DNA from: Ramlibacter monticola
GTDB lineage: Bacteria; Pseudomonadota; Gammaproteobacteria; Burkholderiales; Burkholderiaceae_C
DNA: 64,000 nt
Reading direction: 5' to 3'
Assembly (NCBI RefSeq): GCF_016722785.1
Contig: NZ_JAEQNE010000004.1
Span: 248,001-312,000 of the forward strand
Under the pieces are notes generated by a model. That model ran no database searches. It saw nothing but the letters and a program-made list of their open reading frames with translations, and was not told the DNA's origin. Numbering within the stretch: position 1 is the stretch's first letter; every line of letters starts with the position of its first letter. Below are positions 16,573 through 27,258 of the stretch, piece by piece. Position numbers and translations under genes: made by a program.

Positions 16573-17687
16573 TGGCCGGGCAGATCACGCCGCTCGTGAT
16601 GCCGAAGTGGGGCCTCGAGATGCGGGAGGGGACGGTCGCCGGCTGGCTGGTCGGGGAGGGCACGCGCATCGAGGTCGGCACGCCCGTCATCGATGTCGAG
16701 ACCGACAAGATCTCGAATGCGGTGGAAGCGCCCGACCCCGGCCTGCTGCGGCGGCAGGTCGCGAAGAACGGCGAGCGGCGGCCCGTCAAGGCGCTGCTCG
16801 GCGTGCTGGCCGAGGCCGAAGTGCCCGATGCCGAAATCGACGCCTACATCGCGGCCTACGAGGTGCCGGCGGCCGGTGACGAAGCCGGGGAGGCGGGCCC
16901 CGCCTACGACTGGGCCGAGGTGGATGGCATCCGCGTGCGCTATGCGCGGCGCGGCCCGGACACCGGCGTGCCGGTGCTGTTCCTGCACGGCTACGGCGGC
17001 GACCTGGGCAACTGGCTGTTCAACCTCGATGCGCTGTCGGCCGCGGCTCCCGTGATCGCGCTCGACCTGCCGGGGCACGGGCAGTCGGATGCCAGGTTGC
17101 CGGGCACCTCGCTGGCGGATCTCTCCGCCTTCGTCGCCGCGTTCCTGGCGAAGATCGGCGTCGATCGCGTGCACCTGGTCGGCCACTCGATGGGGGGCGC
17201 CATAGGCGCGCAACTGGCGCTCGATCATCCGGAGCGGGTGGCATCGCTCGCCTTGATCAACCCGGCCGGCCTGGGGCCCGAGATCAACGGCGACTACACG
17301 CGGGGCTTTGCGCGCGCGAGTTCGCGCCGCGAGCTCAAGCCGGTGGTCGAACAGCTGTTTGCCACCCCTGCGATGGCCAGCCGCCAGATGGTCGACGACC
17401 TGCTGAAGTACAAGCGGGTGGACGGCGTGGGCGAGCTGCTCGATGCCTTGCAAGGCGCGCTCTTCGCAGCGGGCCGACAGGCCGACCTGCCGGCACTGCG
17501 ATTGGCCGAACGTGGCCTTCCGCTGTTGGTGGTGTGGGGGGCGCAGGACCGTGTCATCCCGGCGGCGCATGCTGGCAATGCGCCGCCGTGGGCGACGGTG
17601 CAGGTGCTGGAAGGGGCAGGGCACATGGCGATGATGGAGAAGGCGAGCGAGGTGAACGCGCTGCTGAAGCGGCACATCGGGGCGTGA
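16572..17687 (+). CDS. acoC: acetoin dehydrogenase E2 component with lipoyl domain and alpha/beta-hydrolase fold
   Basis: 371 residues. The N-terminal ~80 residues are a lipoyl domain with the modified lysine in 'VETDKISNAVEA' (about residue 43). Residues ~115-370 are an alpha/beta hydrolase with the nucleophile elbow GHSMGG (about residue 202), 'FLHGYGG' oxyanion loop, an acidic residue in 'WGAQDRVIP' and a late His in 'GAGHMAMM'. This lipoyl-hydrolase arrangement, without the CAT-type acyltransferase core of other E2 proteins, is typical of AcoC. It transfers the acetyl group to CoA. No E3 gene is present in the operon, so a dihydrolipoamide dehydrogenase must come from elsewhere. Confidence 0.93.
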   Translation: MAGQITPLVMPKWGLEMREGTVAGWLVGEGTRIEVGTPVIDVETDKISNAVEAPDPGLLRRQVAKNGERRPVKALLGVLAEAEVPDAEIDAYIAAYEVPAAGDEAGEAGPAYDWAEVDGIRVRYARRGPDTGVPVLFLHGYGGDLGNWLFNLDALSAAAPVIALDLPGHGQSDARLPGTSLADLSAFVAAFLAKIGVDRVHLVGHSMGGAIGAQLALDHPERVASLALINPAGLGPEINGDYTRGFARASSRRELKPVVEQLFATPAMASRQMVDDLLKYKRVDGVGELLDALQGALFAAGRQADLPALRLAERGLPLLVVWGAQDRVIPAAHAGNAPPWATVQVLEGAGHMAMMEKASEVNALLKRHIGA

Positions 17688-18412
17688 GCCGCGGGCCTTG
17701 GCGCGAAGTCGTGAACCTCCCAGTCTTCGAGTCCGTGACCATCCACGAGCAGCCGCTCGCAGGCGGCGTGGCGTGCGAATCCGACTGGATGGAGCGCTGC
17801 GCAGCGACCGGGAGTGCGGCGGCGCATCTGTGGCAGGCCCCGGTGGGGCTCGTCGTGCCGCGTCGCTACACGCTGCTCCCGGGCTGGGCGGCGGCGCGCG
17901 ACGCGGCTGCCGGTGAACTCCAGGTGCGCTCCTCCGGCGGGGGGCTGGTGCCGCAGGGTCCCGGGGTCTGGAACCTGAGCCTCGTGTGGTCCGCGCCGAG
18001 TTCGGCGCCCGTCGATACCTCCGGCGTGTATCTCGCGCTGTGCGCTGAGCTGGCGGCGGCCTTCGCGCAGCTGGGCATCGTGGCCACGCCGCAGCCGGTG
18101 ACGGGCTCGTTCTGCGACGGCCGCTACAACCTCGCCGTCAATGCACGCAAGCTGGTCGGCACCGCGCAGGCCTGGCGCCGCCTGGCGGGGCGGCCGGTGG
18201 TGCTGGCGCATGCGGTGATCGTGGTCGATGCCGCCCCCGAGCGGCTGACCGCGCAGGCCAACGCCTTCGAGGCGGCGCTCGGCAGCGACACGCGCTACCG
18301 CGCCGATGCGCTCACCAGCGTGGCCATCGAGGCGGGAGACCCGCAGGTGGCGCGTCGCGCCCTGCTTGCCGTCGCGGCCCGGTTCGGACAAGCCCCTTCG
18401 CACCCCGGCTGA
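17684..18412 (+). CDS. lipoate-protein ligase A-like (BPL/LplA) protein
   Basis: 242 residues if translated from the GTG at 17684, which overlaps the acoC stop (GTGA); a second in-frame GTG at 17711 is the alternative. The sequence fits the BPL/LplA/LipB fold: 'RRYTLLPGWAAA', 'VQSSGGG'-like 'VRSSGGGLVPQGPGVWNLSL', 'GSFCDGRYNLAVNARKLVGTA' (the lysine of the G-D-x(4)-N-x-K-L-x-G block) and 'VVLAHAVIVVD'. Position after the lipoyl-bearing E2 suggests it attaches lipoate (or octanoate) to AcoC. The N-terminal part is diverged from well-studied LplA, so the donor is unknown. Confidence 0.8.
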   Translation: MSRGPWREVVNLPVFESVTIHEQPLAGGVACESDWMERCAATGSAAAHLWQAPVGLVVPRRYTLLPGWAAARDAAAGELQVRSSGGGLVPQGPGVWNLSLVWSAPSSAPVDTSGVYLALCAELAAAFAQLGIVATPQPVTGSFCDGRYNLAVNARKLVGTAQAWRRLAGRPVVLAHAVIVVDAAPERLTAQANAFEAALGSDTRYRADALTSVAIEAGDPQVARRALLAVAARFGQAPSHPG

Positions 18413-18456
18413 GGGGGTGTACATTGTCGGCCCCTTGAGCGCGTCGGAGGTTCCGC

Positions 18457-20412
<1,956 letters not shown>

Positions 20413-20435
20413 GCCAGCAGCAAAGGAGACACGCG

Positions 20436-21191
20436 ATGGACCTCGGACTCAAAGGCAAGCGGGCACTCGTCACGGGCGGCAGCAAGGGCATCGGCCGGGC
20501 GATCGCCGAGACCTTCGCCGATGAAGGAGCCGGCGTCTCGCTCTGCGCGCGCAACCCCGGCGATGTCGAAACCGCGGTGGCCGCGCTGAAGAAGAAGGGC
20601 GTGCCGGCCTTCGGTCGCGCGATCGACGTCACCGATGCCGGTGCCCTGAAGGGTTGGATCGATGCCAGCGCCGAGGCGCTGGGCGGCGTCGACGTGCTGG
20701 TCTGCAACGTCAGCGCCCTGGCCGTCGGCGACTCGCCCGACACGTGGGCGAAGTCCTTCGCCACCGACATGATGCACACGGTCAACGCGGTGGCGGCCGC
20801 GGTTCCCTTCCTCGAAAAATCGGGCGGCGGTGCCATCGTCCTGATCTCCAGCGTCTCGGGCTTCGAGGTCGACTTCGCCGCGGGCTCGTATGGCGCGACC
20901 AAGGCGGCGCTGATCCACTACGCCAAGGGCCTGAGCCGCAAGCTCGTCGGCCAGGGCATCCGCGTCAACTGCGTGTCGCCGGGCAACACCTACTTCGAAG
21001 GCGGCATCTGGCAGAACATCGAGAAGAACATGCCGGACCTGTTCGCGTCGACGGTCGAGGCCAACCCGACGCACAAGTTCGGCACCGCACAGGAGGTGGC
21101 CAACGGCGTGGTGTTCCTCGCCAGCCCCGCCGCCAGCCGCATCTCCGGCGCCAACCTGGTGATCGACGGCGCGCTCACCGTCGCCGTCTGA
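20436..21191 (+). CDS. short-chain dehydrogenase/reductase (SDR)
   Basis: 251 residues from the ATG at 20436 with AAGGAGA upstream. Classical SDR features: cofactor motif TGGSKGIG (residues ~12-19), 'VDVLVCNVSAL' (NNAG position), catalytic Ser in 'LISSVSG', and the YxxxK motif in 'SYGATKAALIH'; C-terminal 'GANLVIDGALTVAV'. An NAD(P)-dependent alcohol/ketone oxidoreductase is expected; substrate unknown. Immediately downstream of acoR (23 bp) and upstream of the acetamidase-like gene (11 bp); a role in acetoin or diol metabolism is possible but not shown. Confidence 0.9.
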   Translation: MDLGLKGKRALVTGGSKGIGRAIAETFADEGAGVSLCARNPGDVETAVAALKKKGVPAFGRAIDVTDAGALKGWIDASAEALGGVDVLVCNVSALAVGDSPDTWAKSFATDMMHTVNAVAAAVPFLEKSGGGAIVLISSVSGFEVDFAAGSYGATKAALIHYAKGLSRKLVGQGIRVNCVSPGNTYFEGGIWQNIEKNMPDLFASTVEANPTHKFGTAQEVANGVVFLASPAASRISGANLVIDGALTVAV

Positions 21192-21202
21192 AGGAGCAAG
21201 CC

Positions 21203-22144
21203 ATGGCTGCACTGGCCGGTCACACGATCCACAAGGACCACATCCATCACGGCTGGAACAACGCATTCGCGCCCTGCCTGCGCATCGCGCCCGGCGAGAC
21301 CATCGAGTTCCAGACGGTCGATGCGTCCTCCGGGCAGCTGACGCACGAGTCGACGGCCGCCGATCTCGAGCGGCTCGACCTCGCGCGCGTCAACCCGGTC
21401 ACCGGCCCGGTCTACATCGACGGCGCCGAGCCGGGCGACGCGCTGAAGGTGACCGTGCTGTCGCTGCGGCCTTCGGGCTGGGGCTGGACCGGCAACATTC
21501 CGGGCTTCGGATTGCTGAGCAGCCAGTTCCCGCAGGCCCGCCTGCATCACTGGAACTACGACCCCGGGCTCGCGCCGGCGATGTACGGGCCCGGCGGCCG
21601 CGTGCCGCTGCGGCCGTTCACCGGAACGATCGGCGTGGCGCCCGCGGCGCCGGGCCTGCACAGCATCATTCCGCCGCGCAACGTGGGCGGCAACATGGAT
21701 GCGCGCGATATCGCCGAAGGCGCCGAGCTGTACCTGCCGATCGAGGTGCCGGGCGCGCTTTTCTCGGTGGGCGACACGCATGCGGCGCAAGGCGACGGCG
21801 AGGTCTGCGGCACCGCGATCGAAAGCCCCATCGACGTCGTGCTGAAGTTCGAGCTGGTGAAGGGCGCGCGGCTGCGCATGCCGCGCTACGTGGTGCCCGG
21901 CCCGGTGACGAACCATTTCGACCGCAAGGGCTACGAAGTGACGACGGGCATCGGCCCGGACCTGATGGAAGGGGCGCGCGTGGCCGTGTCCGAGATGATC
22001 GATCTTCTCAGCAAGCGCTACGGCTACCAGCCGGTCGACGCGTACATGCTGTGCAGCGTCTGCGCCGACCTTCGGATCAGCTCCATCGTCGACGTGCCCC
22101 ACTGGGTGGTGTCGTACTACTTCCCGCGGGTGGTGATCGAATAG
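21203..22144 (+). CDS. acetamidase/formamidase family protein
   Basis: 313 residues with AAGGAG 7 bp before the ATG. Matches the FmdA_AmdA family: 'NNAFAPCLRIAPGETIEFQT', 'VTGPVYIDGAEPGDALKVTV', 'IPPRNVGGNMDARD', 'GDTHAAQGDGEVCGTAIE' and the C-terminal 'AYMLCSVCADLRISSIVD'. Family members hydrolyse short-chain amides to ammonia and carboxylate in the cytoplasm. It is likely in one transcript with the SDR gene. It is convergent with the DUF1854 gene, 64 bp away. Confidence 0.9.
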   Translation: MAALAGHTIHKDHIHHGWNNAFAPCLRIAPGETIEFQTVDASSGQLTHESTAADLERLDLARVNPVTGPVYIDGAEPGDALKVTVLSLRPSGWGWTGNIPGFGLLSSQFPQARLHHWNYDPGLAPAMYGPGGRVPLRPFTGTIGVAPAAPGLHSIIPPRNVGGNMDARDIAEGAELYLPIEVPGALFSVGDTHAAQGDGEVCGTAIESPIDVVLKFELVKGARLRMPRYVVPGPVTNHFDRKGYEVTTGIGPDLMEGARVAVSEMIDLLSKRYGYQPVDAYMLCSVCADLRISSIVDVPHWVVSYYFPRVVIE

Positions 22145-22208
22145 GTGCCGGGGCGCGATGGGGCGGCCGTCCCGTCCCGGGGCTGGAAGACGGATCTTGT
22201 TCCCACGC

Positions 22209-22673
22209 TCACAGGAAGCGTTCGAGCAGCCCGCGCGAATGGCGGTCCAGCGCCAGCCGGTCGGCGATGCGGAAGTTGATCCCCTCGGCGCTGGCGATCA
22301 GCAGGGCACCCTCGCCCAGGCGACGGATGTCCTCCTCCCCCTTGAGCACGAAGCGGGTCGGCCCGCGGTCCGTCGTCACGTGCCAGGTGCTGGGGGTCGA
22401 GAAGCTGGAGACCGACTCGATGCGCTGCACCGTCGGCACGAACTCGCGGCCCGCCAGTTCCTGTTCGATCAGCGCGTGGGCCTCGCGCTGCAGCGCGCCC
22501 AGGTGGGGCACCCACGCGAGCTCGCGCCCCTCGGTGCTGACCAGCGACACGCCCTCCGCGGGGGCGGCCAGCGGGAAGGCCCGCACCGGCACCACGCCCT
22601 CGTGCACCGTGCCGTCGGGCAGCGTCAGCACCAGGCGGCCGAAGGGATTGCGTTCGAGCTGGAACATCGTCAT
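22209..22673 (-). CDS. DUF1854 protein associated with cyanophycin genes
   Basis: 154 residues; the ATG at 22673 overlaps the TGA of the ABC transporter gene (ATGA), so the two are translationally coupled. DUF1854 features: 'FQLERNPFGRLVLTLPDG', 'VPVRAFPLAAP', 'ELAWVPHLGAL' and 'FVPTVQRIESVSSFSTPSTW'. The family has no known biochemical role but recurs next to cyanophycin synthetases together with an ABC exporter-like protein, as here. No signal peptide or membrane segment is visible, so it is probably cytoplasmic. Confidence 0.85.
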   Translation of the reverse strand: MTMFQLERNPFGRLVLTLPDGTVHEGVVPVRAFPLAAPAEGVSLVSTEGRELAWVPHLGALQREAHALIEQELAGREFVPTVQRIESVSSFSTPSTWHVTTDRGPTRFVLKGEEDIRRLGEGALLIASAEGINFRIADRLALDRHSRGLLERFL

Positions 22674-24913
22674 TGCCCCGCGGGATGGGCCGCATGCGCC
22701 GGCGCCGGCAATTGGAGGTCGTCGCCGCCGCTGCCGTCGTCCTCGACCCGGCGCGCCTGGGCCTCGTAAAGCCGCCAATAGGATCCCTGCCTGGCCATCA
22801 GCTCGTCGTGCGGCCCGACCTCGACCACCCGGCCCCGGTCCATCACGACCAGCCGGTCGGCCTTGCGCAGTGTCGACAGCCGGTGCGCGACGGCGATGGT
22901 GGTCCGTCCCTGCACCAGGTTGTCCAGCGCCTTCTGGATCTCCGTCTCGGTCTCGGTGTCGACGCTGGAAGTGGCCTCGTCGAGGATCAGGATGCGCGGG
23001 TCGATCAGCAGCGCGCGGGCGATCGAGATGCGCTGGCGCTCGCCGCCGGACAGGCCCTGGCCGCGTTCGCCGACCATGGAGTCGTAGCCCAGCGGCAGGC
23101 GCAGGATGAACTCGTGCGCGTGCGCGGCGCGCGCCGCCGCCACGATTTCGGCCCGCGTCGCGTCCGGCCGCCCGTAGGCGATGTTCTCGGCGATGGTGCC
23201 GAAGAACAGGAACGGCTCCTGCAGCACCAGGCCGATGTGGCGCCGGTAGTCGGCCACGCCGAAGCGCCGGATGTCGATGCCGTCGACCTTGATCGCGCCC
23301 TCGCTCACGTCGTAGAAGCGGCAGATCAGGTTGACCAGCGTGCTCTTGCCCGAGCCGCTGTGGCCCACCAGGCCGATCATCTCGCCCGGGTGGATCGTCA
23401 GGTCCAGGTCGCGGATCACGCTGCGGTTGCCGTAGCGGAAGCCCAGGCCCTGCATGGCGATGGAGCCTTCCAGGGAATCGATCTTCACCGGGTGCGCCGG
23501 CTCGGGCACGTTGGAGACGTGGTCGAGGATGTCGAAGATCCGCTTGGCGCCGGAGGCCGCCTTCTGCGTGACCGACACGATGCGGCTCATGGAATCCAGC
23601 CGCGTGTAGAAGCGCCCGATGTAGGCGATGAATGCCGTCAGCACGCCCACCGTGATCTCGCCGCGGCTGACCAGCCAGATGCCGAAGGCCCAGACCACCA
23701 GCAGGCCCACGTCGGTCAGCAGCGAGACCGTGGGCGAGAACAGGCTCCAGGTCTTGTTGAGCCTGTCGTTCACGAGCAGGTTGGCCTGGTTGGCCTCGCG
23801 GAAGCGCTGCGCCTCGCGCTGCTCCTGCGCGAAGGCCTTGACCACGCGGATGCCGGGAATGGTGTCGGCCAGCACGCTGGTCACGTCGCCCCAGACCCGG
23901 TCGATCTTTTCGAAGCCGGTGCGCAGCCGGTCGCGCACGGCGTGGATCATCCACGCGATGAAAGGCAGCGGCAGCAGCGTCACCAGCGCCAGCCAGGGGT
24001 TGATCGAGAACAGGATCACCGCGGTCATGGCGAACATCAGGACATCGGTGGCGAAGTCGAGCGCGTGCAGCGACAGGAAGACCGAGATGCGGTCGGTTTC
24101 CGAGCCGATGCGCGAGACCAGGTCTCCGGTGCGCTTGCCGCCGAAGTAGTCCAGCGAGAGTTGCAGCAGGTGCTCGAAGGCCGTGGTGCGCAGGTCGGCC
24201 GCGATGCGCTCCGACACCAGGGCCAGCAGCCAGGTGCGAGCCCAGCCCAGGCCCCAGGCCAGCAGCGCCGAACCCAGCAGGCCCGACAGCAGCAGCAGCA
24301 CGTAGCCCGGATCGATGCGCTGCCCGTTCTGGAACGGGATCAGCACCCGGTCCATCAGCGGAATGGTCAGATAGGGCGGCACGAGCGTCGCAGCGGTGGA
24401 CGCGAGCGTCAATCCGAAGCCGATGGCGAGCTGCGTGCGGTAGGGGCGCGCGAAGCGGCCCAGGCGCAGCAGCACCCAGGTCGAGGGGGGGCGGGTGTCC
24501 TCGTCGGCTTCGTCTTCGTCGGTGGCTTCCTCCACCAGGGCGGGCTCGCCCGACTGAAGGCGCTCGAAACGGGCGACGAAGGCCAGCACTGCACGCTGCT
24601 GGGCCAGCGTGAAACGCCACAGGGCGAGCCGCCGCTCGCCGTCCATCAGTTCCAGCGTGCCGACGCCGGCGTGGTCGCCGTGGCGCAGCAGCAGGCCATC
24701 GGCCAGGCGCCAATCCGACCAGCTGCCGTCGACCCAGCTCAGCAAGCGGCGATCGGTCAGGGCCAAGCCGCCCGCCCCGAAACACATGGCCGGGTCCATG
24801 TCAACCTCGAGCGTGGCCAGCACGTTCTCATGGCTGGCGAGCCTGGTGGCGAGCGCCTTGCGCCAGTCTGGCGGCAAGCCCGGCATGGCCGCGACGGAGG
24901 AGGTGGATTGCAT
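22670..24913 (-). CDS. ABC exporter-type ATPase/permease of the cyanophycin cluster
   Basis: About 747 residues from the ATG at 24913; another in-frame ATG at 24946 is possible and neither has a strong ribosome site. Residues ~1-140 form an extra N-terminal domain, then an ABC_membrane region with six helices (~155-440), then the nucleotide-binding domain with Walker A GHSGSGKST, signature [10 protein letters not shown], Walker B ILILDEATSS and switch His in 'AVAHRLSTL'. Half-transporter architecture like MsbA/MDR. It is divergent from cphA' and coupled to DUF1854; the same trio recurs near cphA in other betaproteobacteria (family knowledge). Substrate unknown; export or regulation of cyanophycin-related peptides is speculative. 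Confidence 0.88.
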   Translation of the reverse strand: MQSTSSVAAMPGLPPDWRKALATRLASHENVLATLEVDMDPAMCFGAGGLALTDRRLLSWVDGSWSDWRLADGLLLRHGDHAGVGTLELMDGERRLALWRFTLAQQRAVLAFVARFERLQSGEPALVEEATDEDEADEDTRPPSTWVLLRLGRFARPYRTQLAIGFGLTLASTAATLVPPYLTIPLMDRVLIPFQNGQRIDPGYVLLLLSGLLGSALLAWGLGWARTWLLALVSERIAADLRTTAFEHLLQLSLDYFGGKRTGDLVSRIGSETDRISVFLSLHALDFATDVLMFAMTAVILFSINPWLALVTLLPLPFIAWMIHAVRDRLRTGFEKIDRVWGDVTSVLADTIPGIRVVKAFAQEQREAQRFREANQANLLVNDRLNKTWSLFSPTVSLLTDVGLLVVWAFGIWLVSRGEITVGVLTAFIAYIGRFYTRLDSMSRIVSVTQKAASGAKRIFDILDHVSNVPEPAHPVKIDSLEGSIAMQGLGFRYGNRSVIRDLDLTIHPGEMIGLVGHSGSGKSTLVNLICRFYDVSEGAIKVDGIDIRRFGVADYRRHIGLVLQEPFLFFGTIAENIAYGRPDATRAEIVAAARAAHAHEFILRLPLGYDSMVGERGQGLSGGERQRISIARALLIDPRILILDEATSSVDTETETEIQKALDNLVQGRTTIAVAHRLSTLRKADRLVVMDRGRVVEVGPHDELMARQGSYWRLYEAQARRVEDDGSGGDDLQLPAPAHAAHPAGQ

Positions 24914-25052
24914 TCGACGTCGTGAGAAAGCCCTGGGCGTCATGCCCTGGCTGAACCGCGGATTTTCGCCGAAAGCCGGGCCGACCTGATCAGGCGGACA
25001 ATGGAGCCCTGGCTGATCACCCGCCCGCGCTTTCCACCCACCGCGCCCGATC
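24914..25052. other. divergent promoter region of the cyanophycin cluster
   Basis: 139 bp between the ABC exporter and cphA'. A 10-bp palindrome CCTGATCAGG occurs at 24985-24994 and a related GCTGATCACC at 25013-25022, possible operator halves. No reliable -35/-10 was fixed. Confidence 0.3.
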
Positions 25053-27245
25053 ATGAGCAAGAAGAACGACATCCAACTGCTGCGCATCAACTACCTGCGC
25101 GGTCCCAACCTCTGGACCTACCGGCCGGTGCTCGAGGTCTGGCTGGACCTCGGCGAGCTGGAAGACTGGCCGTCGCACCGACTGCCCGGTTTCAACGACC
25201 GGCTGACCACGCTGCTGCCGGCGCTGATCGAGCATCACTGCGGCGTCGGTGAGCGCGGCGGCTTCCTGCAGCGCCTGCAGGAGGGCACCTGGGCCGGCCA
25301 CGTGCTGGAGCACGTGGTGATCGAGCTGCTGAACCTGGCCGGCATGCCCACGGGCTTCGGCCAGACGCGCAGCACCTCGCAGCGCGGCGTCTACCGCATG
25401 GTGTTCCGCGCCCGCGACGAGCAGGTTGCGCGCAGTGCGCTTAGGCAGGGCCATCGGCTGCTGATGGCGGCGATCAACGACGAGCCCTTCGATGTCGCTG
25501 CAGCGGTCGCAGAGGTGCGCGAGCAGGTCGACGACTCGTACCTCGGCCCCAGCACCGCGGCCATCGTCGCGGCGGCGACCGACCGGCGCATCCCGCACAT
25601 CCGCCTGAACGACGGCAACCTGGTGCAGCTGGGGTACGGCGCGCGCCAGCGCCGGATCTGGACCGCCGAGACCGACCGCACCAGCGCCATCGCCCAGGGC
25701 ATCGCACGCGACAAGGACCTGACCAAGCGCCTGATCGCCGGCTGCGGCGTACCGGTGCCGGACGGCCGCGCCGTAAAGACGCCGGCCGAGGCCTGGGAAG
25801 CCGCACAGGACATCGGCCTGCCCGTGGTCCTCAAGCCCAGCGACGGCAACCACGGCCGCGGCGTCATGCTGGACCTGCGCACCCAGGCCGACGTCGAAGC
25901 CGCCTTCGAGGTCGCCGCCCGCCATGGCAGCGAGGTGCTGGTGGAGCGCTGCATCGCCGGCGACGAGCACCGGCTGCTGGTCATCGGCGGCAAGGTGGCG
26001 GCGGCGGCGCGCGGCGAGACCGCCTGGGTCACCGGCGACGGCCGTTCGACCGTGAGCCAGCTGGTCGACGCGCAGATCAACACCGACCCGCGCCGCGGCA
26101 CCACCGAGGACCACCCCCTGAACCGCCTGGGGATCGAGGACGACGGAGCCATCCTGGCCGAACTGGCACGGCAGGGCCTGGCGCCCGCGACCGTGCCCGA
26201 GGCCGGACGCAAGGTGCTGATCCAGCGCAATGGCAACGTCGCGATCGACTGCACCGACCAGGTCCATCCCGAGGTCGAACACGTGGTCGCCCTGGCCGCA
26301 CGCATCGTCGGCCTGGACATCGCCGGTGTCGACCTCGTGGCCCAGGACATCGGCCGCCCGCTGCACGAACAGGGCGGCGCCATCGTCGAAGTCAACGCCG
26401 GCCCCGGGCTGCTGGCGCACCTGAAGCCCGCGATCGGCAAGCCGCGTCCGGTGGGCCGCGCCATCATCGACACGCTGTTCCCCGAGGACAACGGCCACGC
26501 GCACGCCGGCCGCATCCCCATCGTCGGCATCGCCGGCACGCGCGACAGCACCCGCATCGCGCGGATGGTCGCCTGGCTCGCCCAGTTGCGCGGCCAGCGC
26601 GTGGGCCTGGCGTGCGCCGACGGCCTGTACCTCGACCGCCGCCGCCTGGCGTCCGGCGACGCGCGCCGCTGGGACGTGTCGCACCGCTTGCTGGTCAACC
26701 GCAACGTGCAGGCCGCGGTGTTCGAGAACGATGCCTGCACGGTGCTGCGGGACGGCCTGGCCTACGACCGCTGCACGGTCGGCGTGGTGACCGACTGCGA
26801 TGGTTCCGAGACGCTGGCCGAGCTCGACATCCAGTCGCCCGACCAGATGCCCAAGGTGCTCCGCACCCAGGTCGACGTGGTGCTGGGCGACGGCGTGGCG
26901 GTGCTGAACGCGGCCGACGAGCGCGTCGCCGCGTTGGGGGCCTTTTGCGACGGCGAGGTCATGCTCTACGCGGCCGATCCGCAGACGCCAGCGCTGTTGG
27001 CGCACCGCGGCGGCGGCGCGCGCGGCCGCGCCGTCTTCCTGCACGACCGCCGCCCGGTGCTGGCCTCCGGCAGCGCCGAGACGCGGCTGGCCCCGCTGTC
27101 GCCAGCGGCGCGCGGCGGCATGGCCGACGAATCCCTGCTCGCCGTGATCGCCACCGCCTGGGCGCTGGACGTCCCGCCCGACCTGATCATCGCCGGCATC
27201 GAGACCTTCGACGCCCACAACGCCGCTTCCGCGCAGCCCGCCTGA
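25053..27245 (+). CDS. cyanophycin synthetase-like protein CphA' with degenerate P-loop and truncated C terminus
   Basis: 730 residues. N-terminal CphA domain (1-160), ATP-grasp domain (~215-480; 'VVLKPSDGNHGRGV', 'VEVNAGPGLLAHL'), then a Mur-ligase-like central domain in which the ATP loop expected as GTNGKTTT reads GTRDSTRI near residue 494, lacking the catalytic Lys. The chain stops at 'DAHNAASAQPA', before the Mur-ligase C-terminal domain that the neighbouring 858-residue CphA has. The ATP-grasp half (aspartate-adding in CphA) looks intact, the Arg-adding half dead. Paired cphA'/cphA genes are known in Cupriavidus and Bordetella-type bacteria. It precedes cphA by 13 bp, so both are co-expressed. 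Confidence 0.88.
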   Translation: MSKKNDIQLLRINYLRGPNLWTYRPVLEVWLDLGELEDWPSHRLPGFNDRLTTLLPALIEHHCGVGERGGFLQRLQEGTWAGHVLEHVVIELLNLAGMPTGFGQTRSTSQRGVYRMVFRARDEQVARSALRQGHRLLMAAINDEPFDVAAAVAEVREQVDDSYLGPSTAAIVAAATDRRIPHIRLNDGNLVQLGYGARQRRIWTAETDRTSAIAQGIARDKDLTKRLIAGCGVPVPDGRAVKTPAEAWEAAQDIGLPVVLKPSDGNHGRGVMLDLRTQADVEAAFEVAARHGSEVLVERCIAGDEHRLLVIGGKVAAAARGETAWVTGDGRSTVSQLVDAQINTDPRRGTTEDHPLNRLGIEDDGAILAELARQGLAPATVPEAGRKVLIQRNGNVAIDCTDQVHPEVEHVVALAARIVGLDIAGVDLVAQDIGRPLHEQGGAIVEVNAGPGLLAHLKPAIGKPRPVGRAIIDTLFPEDNGHAHAGRIPIVGIAGTRDSTRIARMVAWLAQLRGQRVGLACADGLYLDRRRLASGDARRWDVSHRLLVNRNVQAAVFENDACTVLRDGLAYDRCTVGVVTDCDGSETLAELDIQSPDQMPKVLRTQVDVVLGDGVAVLNAADERVAALGAFCDGEVMLYAADPQTPALLAHRGGGARGRAVFLHDRRPVLASGSAETRLAPLSPAARGGMADESLLAVIATAWALDVPPDLIIAGIETFDAHNAASAQPA

Positions 27246-27258
27246 ATTTTCGACCGCC

